In this document: positions 28,231 through 47,751 of the stretch, one piece after another
Position numbering within the stretch: position 1 is the stretch's first letter
How the letters are laid out: every line of letters begins with the position of its first letter
DNA from: Atlantibacter subterraneus
Lineage (GTDB): Bacteria > Pseudomonadota > Gammaproteobacteria > Enterobacterales > Enterobacteriaceae
Length of the DNA stretch: 64,000 bases
Direction of reading: 5' to 3'
Assembly (NCBI RefSeq): GCF_007570865.1
Contig: NZ_VLPS01000001.1
Location: 1 to 64,000 of the forward strand
Notes under the pieces: generated by a model
The model's input: the letters and a program-made list of their open reading frames with translations, nothing else
What the model was told of the DNA's origin: nothing
Database searches by the model: none
Program-made: the position numbers and the translations under genes

Positions 28231-31200
28231 AAATCCCTTCCGTGACCTTACCGCTGATTGCCGCCCAGCCGGGGATTTGGGTGGCTGACGCCCTGAGCCA
28301 GCAGCCCGCAGCCTGGAGCGTGGCGCACTACATTGAACTCAATGGCGACCTGGACGCGCCGCTGCTGGCGCAAGCCATCGTCGCCGGGATGGGCGAGGCC
28401 GATACCCTGCGGATGCGCTTTGCCGAAATCGACGGCGAACCGCGCCAGTGGGTCGATGAGTCGATAACATTCCCGCAGCCCGAATGCGTTGACTTACGCC
28501 ATCACGCCGATCCGCCACAGGCCGCGCTGGCGCTGATGCATCAGGATTTACAGCAGGATCTGCGCCGCTCGGCGGGAAAAGCGCCCTGGCATCACCAGCT
28601 GTTGCGCCTGAGCGACACCCGCTGGTTCTGGTATCAGCGCTATCACCATTTGCTGCTGGATGGCTTTAGCTTTACCGCCATTACCCGCCGGATCGCCGAT
28701 ATTTACCGCGCCTGGCGCGAAGGCCAGACGCCGGATGCCTCGCCGTTTACCCCGTTTTACGAGGTGGTAGAGGAGTATCAGCAGTACCAGGCTTCCGCGG
28801 CCTGCGAAAAAGACCGCGCTTTCTGGGCGGAGCAGCTTGCCAGCTTGCCGGAACCCGCCACGCTGTCAGACGAGCCGCTCACCACCCGCGAGCCGTCCGC
28901 GCAGCTGATTCGCCGCAGCGTGCAGTTCGACAACAGCCAGATTCAGGCGCTGCTGGCGCACGCCCCCGGCATCAATCCTGCCGACATGGCTTTTGCGCTG
29001 GTTTCCCTGTGGATTGGCCGCCTGAGCGGGCGCAACGACTTCGCCGCCGGGGTGATTTTTATGCGCCGGATGGGGTCGGCGGCGTTGTGCGCGACCGGCC
29101 CGGTGCTGAACGTGCTGCCGCTGGCGGTGCGCATCCCAACAACAGGAACCCTGCCGGAACTGGCCGCCAGCCTGGCGCGCCAGATGAAGAGCGCGCGTCG
29201 CCATCAGCGCTATGACGCCGAGCAGATCCTGCGCGACGCCGGACGCGTCACCCAACTGACGCCGCTGTACGGCACGGTGTTCAACTTCAAAATGTTCGAC
29301 TACCGGCTGGACGTCGGCGGCATCAACGGCATTACCCACCAGCTGGCGTCCGGCCCGGTTAACGACATCGAGCTGGCGCTATATCAGGACGAGCAGGGCG
29401 CGCTGGGACTGGAAGTGTTGGCCAATGCGCAACGCTATGATGACGCGATCCTGGAGCAGCATATCGCCCGTCTGCCGCTGCTGCTGAGCCAGTTCGCGGC
29501 AAACCCGCAGCTGGCCTGCTGCGAAGCCGGGGTGGTGCTCCCCCATGAAGCGCAGCTGATTGAACGCATCAACGACACTGGCATGATGCTGCCCGCCGAT
29601 ACCCTTTCGGCGGCGATTGCCCGCCAGGCGCTGAAAACCCCCGATGCGCCTGCCTTAGCGGACGACAACTACCAGTTCAACTATCGCGAAATGCGCCAGC
29701 AGGTACAGGCGCTGGCCATAGAATTACGGGCGCAGGGCGTCCAGCCCGGCGATGTGGTGGCGGTGGCGCTGCCCCGTTCGGTGTTGTTATCGCTGGCCTT
29801 ACAGGCGATTGTCGAGATCGGCGCAGCCTGGCTGCCGCTGGATACCGGCTACCCCGACGACCGTTTGCAGATGATGCTCGAGGACGCCAGGCCGCGCCGG
29901 GTGATCACCAGCGCGGCGCTGGAAGCGCGTTTTGCCGGGCTCACCCCCCAGCCGCTGATGATTTACGACGCGCCGCTGGCGGCCTCCGACGCGCCCGCGC
30001 TGGATCTCTCGCGCCCGGAGCACACCGCCTACGTGATTTTCACCTCCGGCTCGACGGGGCGTCCAAAGGGCGTGATGGTCGGCCAGGCCGCTATCGTTAA
30101 CCGCCTGTGGTGGATGCAAAACCACTATCCGATGGCAGCGGGCGATGTGGTATTGCAGAAAACCCCGTGCAGTTTTGATGTCTCGGTGTGGGAATTTTTC
30201 TGGCCGTTTATGGTGGGCGCGCAGCTGGTGATGGCTCCGCCAGAGGCGCACCGCGATCCGCAGGCATTGCAGGCGCTGTTTGCCCGCTGGAACGTCACGA
30301 CCACCCATTTTGTGCCGTCGATGCTGGCGGCGTTCGTCGGCGCGCTAACCACGCCGCAGGCCATCGCCTGCTGCCGCTCTCTGCGCCAGGTGTTCTGTAG
30401 CGGTGAGGCACTGCCGACCGAGCTGTGCCGCCAGTGGGAAACCCTGACCGGCGTGGCGCTGCACAATCTGTACGGCCCTACCGAGGCCGCCGTGGACGTG
30501 AGCTGGTATCCGGCTTACGGCGCGGCGCTGGCGGCGGTAAAGGGCAACAGCGTGCCGATTGGCTACCCGGTGTGGAATACCGGCTTACGGGTGCTGGACG
30601 GGGCGATGCGCCCGGTGCCGCCCGGCGTGGCGGGGGATTTATACCTGACCGGCGTGCAGCTGGCGCAGGGCTATCTGGGCCGCGCCGATCTCACCGCCAG
30701 CCGCTTTATCGCTGACCCGTTCGCCCCTGGCGAGCGGATGTACCGCACCGGCGACGTGGCGCGCTATCTGGCTGACGGGGCAGTTGAATACCTTGGACGC
30801 AGCGATTTTCAGCTTAAACTGCGCGGCCAGCGCATTGAGTTAGGGGATATCGACAGCGCGCTGATGTCGCTGGCGGATATCGCCCAGGCGGTCACCCACG
30901 CCTGCGTATTGAACCAGGCGGCAGCCAGTGAAGGCGACGCCCGCCAGCTGGTGGGCTATGTGGTGTCGGCAAGCGGTTTGCCGCTGGATATCGACGCCCT
31001 GCGCCGCCAGTTGGAAACGTTGCTGCCCGCCCATATGGTGCCGGTGATGGTGATCCAGCTGGCGGAAATGCCGCTGAGCGCCAACGGCAAGCTGGACCGC
31101 AAAGCGCTGCCGCTGCCGGAGCTGGCCCGCGCCGCAACGGGCCGCGCGCCGCAGTCCGAACTTGAACAGACCATCGCCGGAGCGTTCGCCCGGCTGCTGA

Positions 31201-32117
31201 ATTGCGAGGTTGGTCACGTCAGCGCTGATTTCTTCGCCCTGGGCGGGCATTCGCTGCTGGCGATGCGTCTGGCGGCGGATCTGCGCGAGACGCTGGGCAT
31301 TGAGGTTACGGTCGGCCAGGTGATGGAAGCCTCGACGGTGGAAAAACTGGCGGCGCGCCTGAGCGCCCCGGACGGTGCTGCGCAAGAGGCGGGTTTCGGC
31401 GCGCTGTTGCCGCTACGTGAGGGTAGCGGGCCGCGCCTGTTTTGCTTCCATCCTGCATCCGGCTTCGCCTGGCAATTCAGCGTGCTGCAACGCTACTTAG
31501 GCCCGCAATGGGCGATTACCGGCATTCAGTCACCGCGCCCGGATGGCCCGATGGCGAGCGCGCGGGATTTCGATCATCTGTGCGAAATGCAGTTTGCCGA
31601 ACTACGCCGCGCCCAGCCCAGCGGGCCTTACTATCTGCTGGGATACTCGCTGGGGGGCACCCTGGCGCAAAACCTGGCGGCGCGTCTCGAAGCGGCGGGG
31701 GAGCAGGTGGCCTGGCTGGGCTTGCTCGACACCTGGCCGCCGGAAACCCAAAACTGGGCGCAGAAGGGCGAGCAGCCTGACCCGGAAGTGCTGGCGGAAA
31801 TTGAACGCGAGCGTGAAGCTTTTATCGCCGCCCAGCGCGGGCAGGGCAGCGAGCGGTTGTTTTCCACCATCGAAGGGAACTACGCAGACGCCATCCGCCT
31901 GCTGACTTCGGCGCACACCCTGCCGTACCGTGGGCCGACCACGCTGTTTGTGGCCGAAAAAACCGTACCCAACGGCATGAGCGCGATCGACGGCTGGTCA
32001 AACTGGCTTACCCAGATGACGGTGCATTCGCTGGATTGTGCGCATGTGGAGGTGGTATCGCCGAAGGTGTTTGAGGTGATAGGCCCGGCGATTGCGCGGG
32101 CGTTAAATCACAACTAA
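28227..32117 (+). CDS. entF: EntF, enterobactin synthetase component F
   Basis: The 1296-residue nonribosomal peptide synthetase has four domains in order. The condensation domain has HHLLLDG at 140-146. The serine-activating adenylation domain contains TSGSTGRPKG. The peptidyl carrier domain has its phosphopantetheine serine at S1009 in GGHSLL. The thioesterase has its nucleophile at S1141 in GYSLGG. It condenses dihydroxybenzoate with serine and cyclises three units. The sites are offset by three from E. coli EntF (1293 residues). The start at 28227 overlaps ybdZ; an in-frame start at 28092 would lie wholly within ybdZ and is rejected. Confidence 0.96.
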   Translation: MKIPSVTLPLIAAQPGIWVADALSQQPAAWSVAHYIELNGDLDAPLLAQAIVAGMGEADTLRMRFAEIDGEPRQWVDESITFPQPECVDLRHHADPPQAALALMHQDLQQDLRRSAGKAPWHHQLLRLSDTRWFWYQRYHHLLLDGFSFTAITRRIADIYRAWREGQTPDASPFTPFYEVVEEYQQYQASAACEKDRAFWAEQLASLPEPATLSDEPLTTREPSAQLIRRSVQFDNSQIQALLAHAPGINPADMAFALVSLWIGRLSGRNDFAAGVIFMRRMGSAALCATGPVLNVLPLAVRIPTTGTLPELAASLARQMKSARRHQRYDAEQILRDAGRVTQLTPLYGTVFNFKMFDYRLDVGGINGITHQLASGPVNDIELALYQDEQGALGLEVLANAQRYDDAILEQHIARLPLLLSQFAANPQLACCEAGVVLPHEAQLIERINDTGMMLPADTLSAAIARQALKTPDAPALADDNYQFNYREMRQQVQALAIELRAQGVQPGDVVAVALPRSVLLSLALQAIVEIGAAWLPLDTGYPDDRLQMMLEDARPRRVITSAALEARFAGLTPQPLMIYDAPLAASDAPALDLSRPEHTAYVIFTSGSTGRPKGVMVGQAAIVNRLWWMQNHYPMAAGDVVLQKTPCSFDVSVWEFFWPFMVGAQLVMAPPEAHRDPQALQALFARWNVTTTHFVPSMLAAFVGALTTPQAIACCRSLRQVFCSGEALPTELCRQWETLTGVALHNLYGPTEAAVDVSWYPAYGAALAAVKGNSVPIGYPVWNTGLRVLDGAMRPVPPGVAGDLYLTGVQLAQGYLGRADLTASRFIADPFAPGERMYRTGDVARYLADGAVEYLGRSDFQLKLRGQRIELGDIDSALMSLADIAQAVTHACVLNQAAASEGDARQLVGYVVSASGLPLDIDALRRQLETLLPAHMVPVMVIQLAEMPLSANGKLDRKALPLPELARAATGRAPQSELEQTIAGAFARLLNCEVGHVSADFFALGGHSLLAMRLAADLRETLGIEVTVGQVMEASTVEKLAARLSAPDGAAQEAGFGALLPLREGSGPRLFCFHPASGFAWQFSVLQRYLGPQWAITGIQSPRPDGPMASARDFDHLCEMQFAELRRAQPSGPYYLLGYSLGGTLAQNLAARLEAAGEQVAWLGLLDTWPPETQNWAQKGEQPDPEVLAEIEREREAFIAAQRGQGSERLFSTIEGNYADAIRLLTSAHTLPYRGPTTLFVAEKTVPNGMSAIDGWSNWLTQMTVHSLDCAHVEVVSPKVFEVIGPAIARALNHN

Positions 32118-32126
32118 GACGTGAAC

Positions 32127-32149
32127 CCTCTCCCCGCAAGAGGAGAGGG
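32127..32149. terminator. Hairpin between convergent entF and ygjK
   Basis: CCCTCTCC and GGAGAGGG form an eight-base-pair stem in the 39-base gap between the entF and ygjK stop codons. No strong T-run follows. It marks the left junction of the ebg/ygj block. Confidence 0.5.
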
Positions 32150-32156
32150 CTGCGCA

Positions 32157-37159
<5,003 letters not shown>

Positions 37160-37176
37160 CGTTGCATAACGCGTCA

Positions 37177-40733
<3,557 letters not shown>

Positions 40734-40752
40734 CTAAGTAATTGCCTAGCAT

Positions 40753-40773
40753 TTTAGTAAAAGTTTTACTAAA
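40753..40773. promoter_or_regulatory. EbgR operator in front of ebgA
   Basis: A perfect palindrome of two ten-base arms (TTTAGTAAAA and TTTTACTAAA) around a central G lies between ebgR and ebgA. Half-sites with the same TTTACTAA sequence recur before ygjH (42054-42073). It is the obvious binding site for EbgR, though binding is inferred. Confidence 0.75.
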
Positions 40774-40878
40774 TAAAACCGTCGGGAATGATTTACTTTA
40801 ACTCGATCACAGAATGCGTTGGCGGGAGGAATAGCAAAGAAGCCGGAATCGCGGGTGCTATCCGGCGGGAAATCAGGA

Positions 40879-41898
<1,020 letters not shown>

Positions 41899-42074
41899 TC
41901 ATTGTAAAGCAAGCCGCCATTCCTGCATCTATTTTCAGTAAATAACCGCCAGTAAATAACCGCGCGGTTATTCATCACCGCAGGAGAGTCCAAACCGTGA
42001 CCCGACTAACAATTTTATCGGCAAAGCGCGGTCTGGAAAAATTTTGCTGGTATATTTTACTAAATATTTACTAA

Positions 42075-42416
<342 letters not shown>

Positions 42417-42420
42417 TCGA

Positions 42421-42443
42421 TGGCCCTCTGACCCAGAGGGCCA
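42421..42443. terminator. Hairpin between convergent ygjH and fepC
   Basis: TGGCCCTCTG and CAGAGGGCCA form a perfect ten-base-pair stem with loop ACC in the 34-base gap. It could serve both directions although neither side has a T-run. It marks the right junction of the ebg/ygj block. Confidence 0.6.
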
Positions 42444-42450
42444 AACCAGG

Positions 42451-43242
42451 CTATGCGCGCCGTCCCAGCGGCACCACCAGCGGCGTGCCCGCCACCGGAT
42501 CGTCAATAATCATGCAGCGCATCCCGTAGATGCGTTCGATCAGTTCCGCCGTGACAATCTCTTTCGGATCGCCTTGCGCCACAATCACCCCTTCACGCAG
42601 GGCGATAATATGGTTCGCATAGCGGCACGCCTGGTTGAGATCGTGCAGCACCGCCGCCAGGGTAAAGCCCTGCTGTTCATTCAGCGCGCTCAGCAGCTCC
42701 AGCAGATCGATTTGATGGCTGATATCCAGCCAGGTGGTGGGTTCATCCAGCAGCAGGATCGAGGTTTCCTGCGCCAGCACCATGGCGATCCAGGCGCGCT
42801 GGCGCTGGCCGCCGGACAGGGTATCCACGCTCTGGCTGGCGAGGGCTTCAATCCCGGTGGCTTTCATGGCGCGGCTCACGGCGCGCTCGTCCTCTTCGCG
42901 CCAGCGGGTAAACAGCGGCTGATGCGGGTAACGGCCACGGCTGACCAGTTCCTGCACCGTGATATCGCCGGGCGCGCTGGCGTTTTGCGGCAGTAAGCCG
43001 ATGCGCCGCGCCACCTCTTTGGTGGCGTACCGTTCGATTTGCTCGCCGTCGAGCCACACCTGGCCGTTTAGCGGCTTCATCAGGCGGCTTAAAGTACGCA
43101 GCAGCGTCGATTTGCCGCAGCCGTTCGGGCCGATAATGGCGGTAAATTTGCCATCGGGAATCGACACGTTAAGCGACTCGGCAATGATTTTTTTGCCGTA
43201 GCCGAGCGTCAGCGTTGCGCCATGCAGGCGGGACTGGGTCAT
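42451..43242 (-). CDS. fepC: FepC, ferric enterobactin ABC transporter ATPase
   Basis: The 263-residue ATPase has Walker A GPNGCGKST, the signature LSGGQRQRAW and Walker B ILLLDEPTTWLD. It powers the FepBDGC importer, which takes ferric enterobactin across the inner membrane. The start at 43242 (MTQSRLHGATL) overlaps the fepG stop by four bases; a far-upstream in-frame start at 43383 lies inside fepG and is rejected. It is the last gene of the fepDGC unit. fepE, which lies beside fepC in E. coli, is absent. Confidence 0.95.
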   Translation of the reverse strand: MTQSRLHGATLTLGYGKKIIAESLNVSIPDGKFTAIIGPNGCGKSTLLRTLSRLMKPLNGQVWLDGEQIERYATKEVARRIGLLPQNASAPGDITVQELVSRGRYPHQPLFTRWREEDERAVSRAMKATGIEALASQSVDTLSGGQRQRAWIAMVLAQETSILLLDEPTTWLDISHQIDLLELLSALNEQQGFTLAAVLHDLNQACRYANHIIALREGVIVAQGDPKEIVTAELIERIYGMRCMIIDDPVAGTPLVVPLGRRA

Positions 43243-44228
43243 CTCTTGCGGGACTCCTGAATCAACAAGGCGATGAGGTAAATACCGCCAATACTGACGG
43301 TGACAACGCCTACGGGAAGCTGGTAGGGGGTAAACAGGCGCTGGGCGCATAAATCGGCGGCCAGTAACAAGGTGCCGCCGCACAGCGCCGACTGCAATAA
43401 ACCAAAGCGCGAGGTCAGGCTTAAGCGCCGGGCGATATGCGGCGCGACCAGCGCGATAAACGAAATCGGGCCGGCCAGCGCGGTCGCGGCGGCGGTGAGC
43501 GTGACGGCGGTGAGCATCAGCAGCAGACGTGAACGCTCCACCGCCACACCCAGCGCGCAGGCGCTGTCATCACCCATCTCCAGCAGCCGCATCCGGCGCA
43601 CCAGCAGGGCTGCCGCCAGCAGGGCGATGGCAATCAGCGGCACCGCCGGGAAAGTTTTGCCCCAGGTCAGGCCGTTGAGCGACCCGGCGTTCCACATCTC
43701 GGCGGACAGCGCGGTCTCCAGCGACGCCTGCAACAGCAGCCAGGTATTGAACGCCACCAGCATGGCGCGCATGCCGATACCGATAATAATCAGCCGGAAG
43801 GTGTCGATGCCGTTGCGCCAGGCCAGCGCCCACACCAGCAGCGAGGTCACGATACCGCCGCCGAGCGCCGCCAGGGTGATGGCGCTTAAGCTCTGGCCGA
43901 ACAGCACCATGGCAATCAACACCCCGCTCCACGCGCCCATGTTAAAGCCCATTACGTCCGGGCTGCCCAGCGGGTTGCGCATCAGTGACTGGAAGATTGC
44001 GCCGCTGACGCCGAGCGCCGCGCCAATCACCAGCGCCATTAATACCCGCGGCAACCGCCATTCCACCACCACGAGCGAAATCTGGCGCGGGCCGTCGCCC
44101 AGCAGCGCGCTCATCACCTGCGAAGCGGAAAGCGGCAGCGCGCCGCTGGATAAACTCCATACCGACATCGCCGCCGCCGCCAGGCAAAACAGCGCCAGCA
44201 CAATTAACAGGCGAGGGGAGAGGCTCAT
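43239..44228 (-). CDS. fepG: FepG, ferric enterobactin permease subunit
   Basis: The 329-residue membrane protein is a FecCD/BtuC-family permease with about ten membrane segments. It includes the ATPase-coupling region GDDSACALGVAVERSR and the motif GPISFIALVAPHIARRL. It pairs with FepD to form the inner-membrane channel. It overlaps fepD by four bases at its start and fepC by four bases at its end, so fepD, fepG and fepC form one coupled unit. Confidence 0.95.
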   Translation of the reverse strand: MSLSPRLLIVLALFCLAAAAMSVWSLSSGALPLSASQVMSALLGDGPRQISLVVVEWRLPRVLMALVIGAALGVSGAIFQSLMRNPLGSPDVMGFNMGAWSGVLIAMVLFGQSLSAITLAALGGGIVTSLLVWALAWRNGIDTFRLIIIGIGMRAMLVAFNTWLLLQASLETALSAEMWNAGSLNGLTWGKTFPAVPLIAIALLAAALLVRRMRLLEMGDDSACALGVAVERSRLLLMLTAVTLTAAATALAGPISFIALVAPHIARRLSLTSRFGLLQSALCGGTLLLAADLCAQRLFTPYQLPVGVVTVSIGGIYLIALLIQESRKR

Positions 44229-45232
44229 AGCGTCACTCCATTACGCCGACGGCGCACCAGATAAATCAGTACCGGCGCGCCGATAAACGCGCTTACTACC
44301 GAGACGCGGATTTCGCCCGGTACGATGACGCGGCCAATAATATCCGCCAGCAGCAGTAACAGCGGCGTTGCCAGCAGCGTAGCGGGCAGCGACCAGCGGT
44401 GATCCTGGCCCACCAGCCAGCGCGACAGGTGGGGCATCATCAGGCCGATAAAGGCGATCGGACCGACCAGTGCGGTCGCGCTGCCGCACAGCAGGGTAAT
44501 CGCCACCAGTCCAGACAGTTGAGTCCGCGCGACGCGGTTGCCCAGCGCGGTAGCGGTATCGCTGCCCATGCTCAGGCTGTTTAACGACCGGGCCAGCAGT
44601 AGCGCAATTAACAGGCCGATGAGCACCGGGGCCAGCACCACTTTCAGGGTCATCAGGGTGCGGATATCCAGCGAGCCGGACTGCCAGAAACGCAGCTGGT
44701 CATATACCACCGGATTTAGCAGCGCGATCCCGCTGGACAGCCCCTCCAGCACCGCCGCCAGCGCCACGCCTGCCAGCGTCAGGCGCACCGGGCTAAGCTG
44801 CCCGCCGCCCGCGCTGCCGGTAAATGCCACCACCAGCGAGGCCGCCATCGCGCCGCCAAAGGCGAGGGCCAGCAGCATCATCGGGGAAGAGAGGCCTAAC
44901 AGCGCGGTGCCGACCACGATAGCGAAACTGGCACCGGAATTAACGCCCAGCAGGCCGGGGTCGGCGAGGGGATTGCGGGTCAGCGTTTGCATCAGCGCGC
45001 CCGCTACGCCCAGCGCGCAGCCCGCCAGTAATCCCGCCAGGGTGCGAGGCAGGCGCACATCGCGCACGATGGTGCAGTCGGGGCTTTGACACTGGCCGCT
45101 TAGCGCGTCCAGCACAACGGAGAATTCAATCGGCTTTGCGCCAATCGACAGGCTTAACGCCGCCATCAGTAGCAGCAAAATGATAAGGCCCAACAGCGCA
45201 GCCGTGCGCCCTGGTAACCGGAAAAGCGACAT
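44225..45232 (-). CDS. fepD: FepD, ferric enterobactin permease subunit
   Basis: The 335-residue FecCD-family permease matches E. coli FepD (334 residues), with NPLADPGLLGVNSGASFAIV in the first half and GPIAFIGLMMPHLSRWLVG near the C-terminus. I placed the start at 45232 (MSLFRLPGR), where the length fits; the upstream start at 45271 would run into the Fur box. It heads the fepDGC unit and is divergent from entS. Confidence 0.94.
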   Translation of the reverse strand: MSLFRLPGRTAALLGLIILLLLMAALSLSIGAKPIEFSVVLDALSGQCQSPDCTIVRDVRLPRTLAGLLAGCALGVAGALMQTLTRNPLADPGLLGVNSGASFAIVVGTALLGLSSPMMLLALAFGGAMAASLVVAFTGSAGGGQLSPVRLTLAGVALAAVLEGLSSGIALLNPVVYDQLRFWQSGSLDIRTLMTLKVVLAPVLIGLLIALLLARSLNSLSMGSDTATALGNRVARTQLSGLVAITLLCGSATALVGPIAFIGLMMPHLSRWLVGQDHRWSLPATLLATPLLLLLADIIGRVIVPGEIRVSVVSAFIGAPVLIYLVRRRRNGVTL

Positions 45233-45250
45233 CACAAATATTCCACAATT

Positions 45251-45269
45251 GGTAATGATAGTTATTATC
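45251..45269. promoter_or_regulatory. Fur box, fepD-entS control region
   Basis: The 19-mer from 45251 to 45269 matches the Fur consensus GATAATGATAATCATTATC at 16 positions. It lies between the divergent fepD and entS starts, as in E. coli, and should repress both when iron is sufficient. Confidence 0.82.
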
Positions 45270-45342
45270 ACTCTTATTGGGGCTATGTTAGCATGACGCC
45301 CCCGTTATTCGGTAAGAAAAAATTCCGCTCTAAGGCCATGTA

Positions 45343-46590
45343 ATGAACCCACATTCTCTGCTGCTCAATCTTTCCCTGCTCAAAACCAATCCGGCTTTCC
45401 GGGCGGTGTTTTTGGCGCGCTTTATTTCCATTGTTTCGCTGGGACTACTGGGCGTGGCCGTACCGGTGCAGATCCAAACCCTGACCGGCTCGCCGTGGCT
45501 GGTGGGGCTGGCGGTCACCCTGACCGGTGGAGCGATGTTTATCGGATTGATTTCCGGCGGCGTGCTGGCGGACCGTCACGAGCGCAAGCGGCTGATCCTG
45601 ATCGCCCGCTCCACCTGCGGCCTGGGGTTTATCGGGCTGTTTATTAACGCCCTGCTGCCGGAACCCTCTTTAATGGCGATTTATCTGCTGGGACTGTGGG
45701 ATGGCTTTTTCGGCGCGATTGGCGTCACGGCGCTGCTGGCTGCCACGCCGGGCCTGGTGGGGCGCGAGAACGTGATGCAGGCGGGGGCCATCACCATGCT
45801 GACAGTGCGCCTCGGTTCGGTCATCGCCCCGATGATTGGCGGGCTGCTGTTGGCAAGCGGCGGCGTGGCGTGGAACTTTGGGCTGGCGGCGATGGGCACC
45901 TTTATCACGCTGATCCCGCTGTTCAGCCTGCCGCGTATGCCCGCCCCGCAGATGCAGCGCGAACACCCGCTGCGCGCGCTGTTGCAGGCGTTTCGCTTTC
46001 TGTTGAGTAATCCGCTGATCGGCGGCGTGGCGCTGGTGGGGGCATTATTGACCATGGCGAGCGCGGTGCGGGTGCTGTATCCGGCGCTGGCCAATCACTG
46101 GCAGATGTCCGCCAGCCAGATTGGGTTTTTATACGCCGCCGTGCCGCTCGGCGCGGCGCTGGGGGCGCTGACCAGCGGACGCATCGCGCATACCGCGATG
46201 CCGGGCAGAGTGATGCTCGCGACCACCGTGGCGGCCTTCCTGGCAGTGGGCGCGTTTGGCGTAATGCCGCTGTGGGGGCTGGCGGTGGTGTGCCTTGCGC
46301 TGTTCGGCTATCTCAGCGCCATCAGCTCGCTGTTGCAGTACACCCTGATTCAAACCCAAACGCCGGACGACATGCTGGGGCGCATCAACGGGCTGTGGAC
46401 GGCGCAGAACGTCACCGGGGATGCCATCGGCGCGGCGCTGCTGGGGGCCTTCGGGACGCTGCTGACGCCAGCCGCCTCGGCAAGCGTCAGCGGTCTGGGG
46501 CTGGCGGTGATGGGGGTATTGCTGGCGCTGCTGCTCAATGAACTGCGCCGCTTCCGTCAACCTGCGCCGCAAGCGGCGCAGTCATCATGA
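45343..46590 (+). CDS. entS: EntS, enterobactin exporter (major facilitator)
   Basis: The 415-residue protein has about twelve membrane segments and matches E. coli EntS (416 residues). The MFS-type loop [13 protein letters not shown] follows the second segment. It exports newly made enterobactin across the inner membrane. It is divergent from fepD and its last six bases overlap the end of fepB, which converges on it. Confidence 0.94.
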   Translation: MNPHSLLLNLSLLKTNPAFRAVFLARFISIVSLGLLGVAVPVQIQTLTGSPWLVGLAVTLTGGAMFIGLISGGVLADRHERKRLILIARSTCGLGFIGLFINALLPEPSLMAIYLLGLWDGFFGAIGVTALLAATPGLVGRENVMQAGAITMLTVRLGSVIAPMIGGLLLASGGVAWNFGLAAMGTFITLIPLFSLPRMPAPQMQREHPLRALLQAFRFLLSNPLIGGVALVGALLTMASAVRVLYPALANHWQMSASQIGFLYAAVPLGAALGALTSGRIAHTAMPGRVMLATTVAAFLAVGAFGVMPLWGLAVVCLALFGYLSAISSLLQYTLIQTQTPDDMLGRINGLWTAQNVTGDAIGAALLGAFGTLLTPAASASVSGLGLAVMGVLLALLLNELRRFRQPAPQAAQSS

Positions 46591-47556
46591 TTTAAACAGC
46601 TGCGTCAGCCGGGTCAACAGCTGGCTGGCGCTGTAGTAATCGAGACGAAAAGTTTCGGTGCCCAGCGGGTAAACGCGCTGCTGCTGTACCGCAGGCAGAT
46701 GTTTTAACAGCGGATTGTCCGCCAGTGCTTTGGCGTCCCGCTCATCCCCGGCGAACAGAAACAGCGTCTCGCCATTCAATCCCGCTGCAAGATCCTCCCC
46801 GCCGAGCTGAATGATGTCATGGCGTTTGCCCTGCGACTGGCTGGTTTGCAGATTAGCGGGCAGGGCGGCCTGTGTAAAACCGAGTTGCTGTAACAATTTC
46901 CCCTGCGCCGACTCCGGCGTCCAGAGATTCGCGCCGTGCGCCGCCGGGTTGTACACCAGCGCGCTCACCGGCTGCGGCGGCAGGACGATCTGCGCTTTGA
47001 CTTCGGCTAACTGCTTATCGAAACTGGCGATGCGCTCGGCGGCCTGCTTTTCGTGGCCGGTGATTTCCCCAAGCTGGGTTAACAGCTGCTGCCAGCTTTT
47101 ATCGTCGTAATTAATGATTAATGTCGGGGCAATAGCGGAAAGCTGATCGTAAAGCGGTAACGCCGAATCGCCGCCGGTAGCGCTGATCAAAATCAGATCC
47201 GGCATCTGAGCCGCGACCGCTTCGGCATTGGCTTCGCCGATATACAGCCGCTGCACGTTACGCTGCTTCGCCACCTCGCCCCACTGTTTCAGAAAGCCCT
47301 GACCATCCGCCACCCGGTTGCCCGGCGAAGTTGCGCCGCTGGCGATCACCGGCGCGTCAATCGCCAGCAGCGAGCCGGTCAGCGTGACGCTGGTGGAGAC
47401 AATGCGCTGGGGCATCTGCTCAAGCGTGTGCGTGCCCCGGCTGTCCTGGATCTGGCGCGGCCAGTCGGCGGCCTGAGTGAGTGAGGAAAATCCGAAAGCG
47501 AGCAGGGAGAGCAGCAGCCCAAAGGTGAAGCGTGATTTCACGGCGTAGAGTCCCAC
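46585..47556 (-). CDS. fepB: FepB, periplasmic ferric enterobactin-binding protein
   Basis: The 323-residue protein has a signal peptide (about residues 1-29, ending LTQA before ADWPRQ) and matches E. coli FepB, with [20 protein letters not shown] and [14 protein letters not shown] in the cluster A-2 binding-protein fold. It delivers ferric enterobactin to FepDG. It is divergent from entC with a Fur box between them. Its final codons overlap entS by six bases on the opposite strand. Confidence 0.95.
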   Translation of the reverse strand: MGLYAVKSRFTFGLLLSLLAFGFSSLTQAADWPRQIQDSRGTHTLEQMPQRIVSTSVTLTGSLLAIDAPVIASGATSPGNRVADGQGFLKQWGEVAKQRNVQRLYIGEANAEAVAAQMPDLILISATGGDSALPLYDQLSAIAPTLIINYDDKSWQQLLTQLGEITGHEKQAAERIASFDKQLAEVKAQIVLPPQPVSALVYNPAAHGANLWTPESAQGKLLQQLGFTQAALPANLQTSQSQGKRHDIIQLGGEDLAAGLNGETLFLFAGDERDAKALADNPLLKHLPAVQQQRVYPLGTETFRLDYYSASQLLTRLTQLFKS

Positions 47557-47703
47557 GGTAAAGGTTAGTAATGCTTCTCATTTTCAACATTGCCTGGTCC
47601 GGTTGCAAGCGCTGTGAACAACAATTGCCGCTGGCTTTGTGCCCGAAATCGCTCGCGCTGGATTGACAATCGGGCGCTTTGCCCTTAGGTTACGCCACCA
47701 AAC

Positions 47704-47722
47704 GCAAATGATAATAATTATT
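47704..47722. promoter_or_regulatory. Fur box, fepB-entC control region
   Basis: This 19-mer matches the Fur consensus at 15 positions and includes AATGATAAT. It lies 30 bases before the entC start, between divergent fepB and entC, where Fur acts in E. coli. Confidence 0.75.
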
Positions 47723-47751
47723 AAACACCTTATCATTTTATGGAGGAGCGT

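Noticed and set aside
32118-32156. Attachment site or IS remnant at the left edge of the ebg block
   Set aside because: The two junction gaps hold unrelated hairpins; I see no direct repeat between 32118-32156 and 42417-42450 and no transposase fragment.
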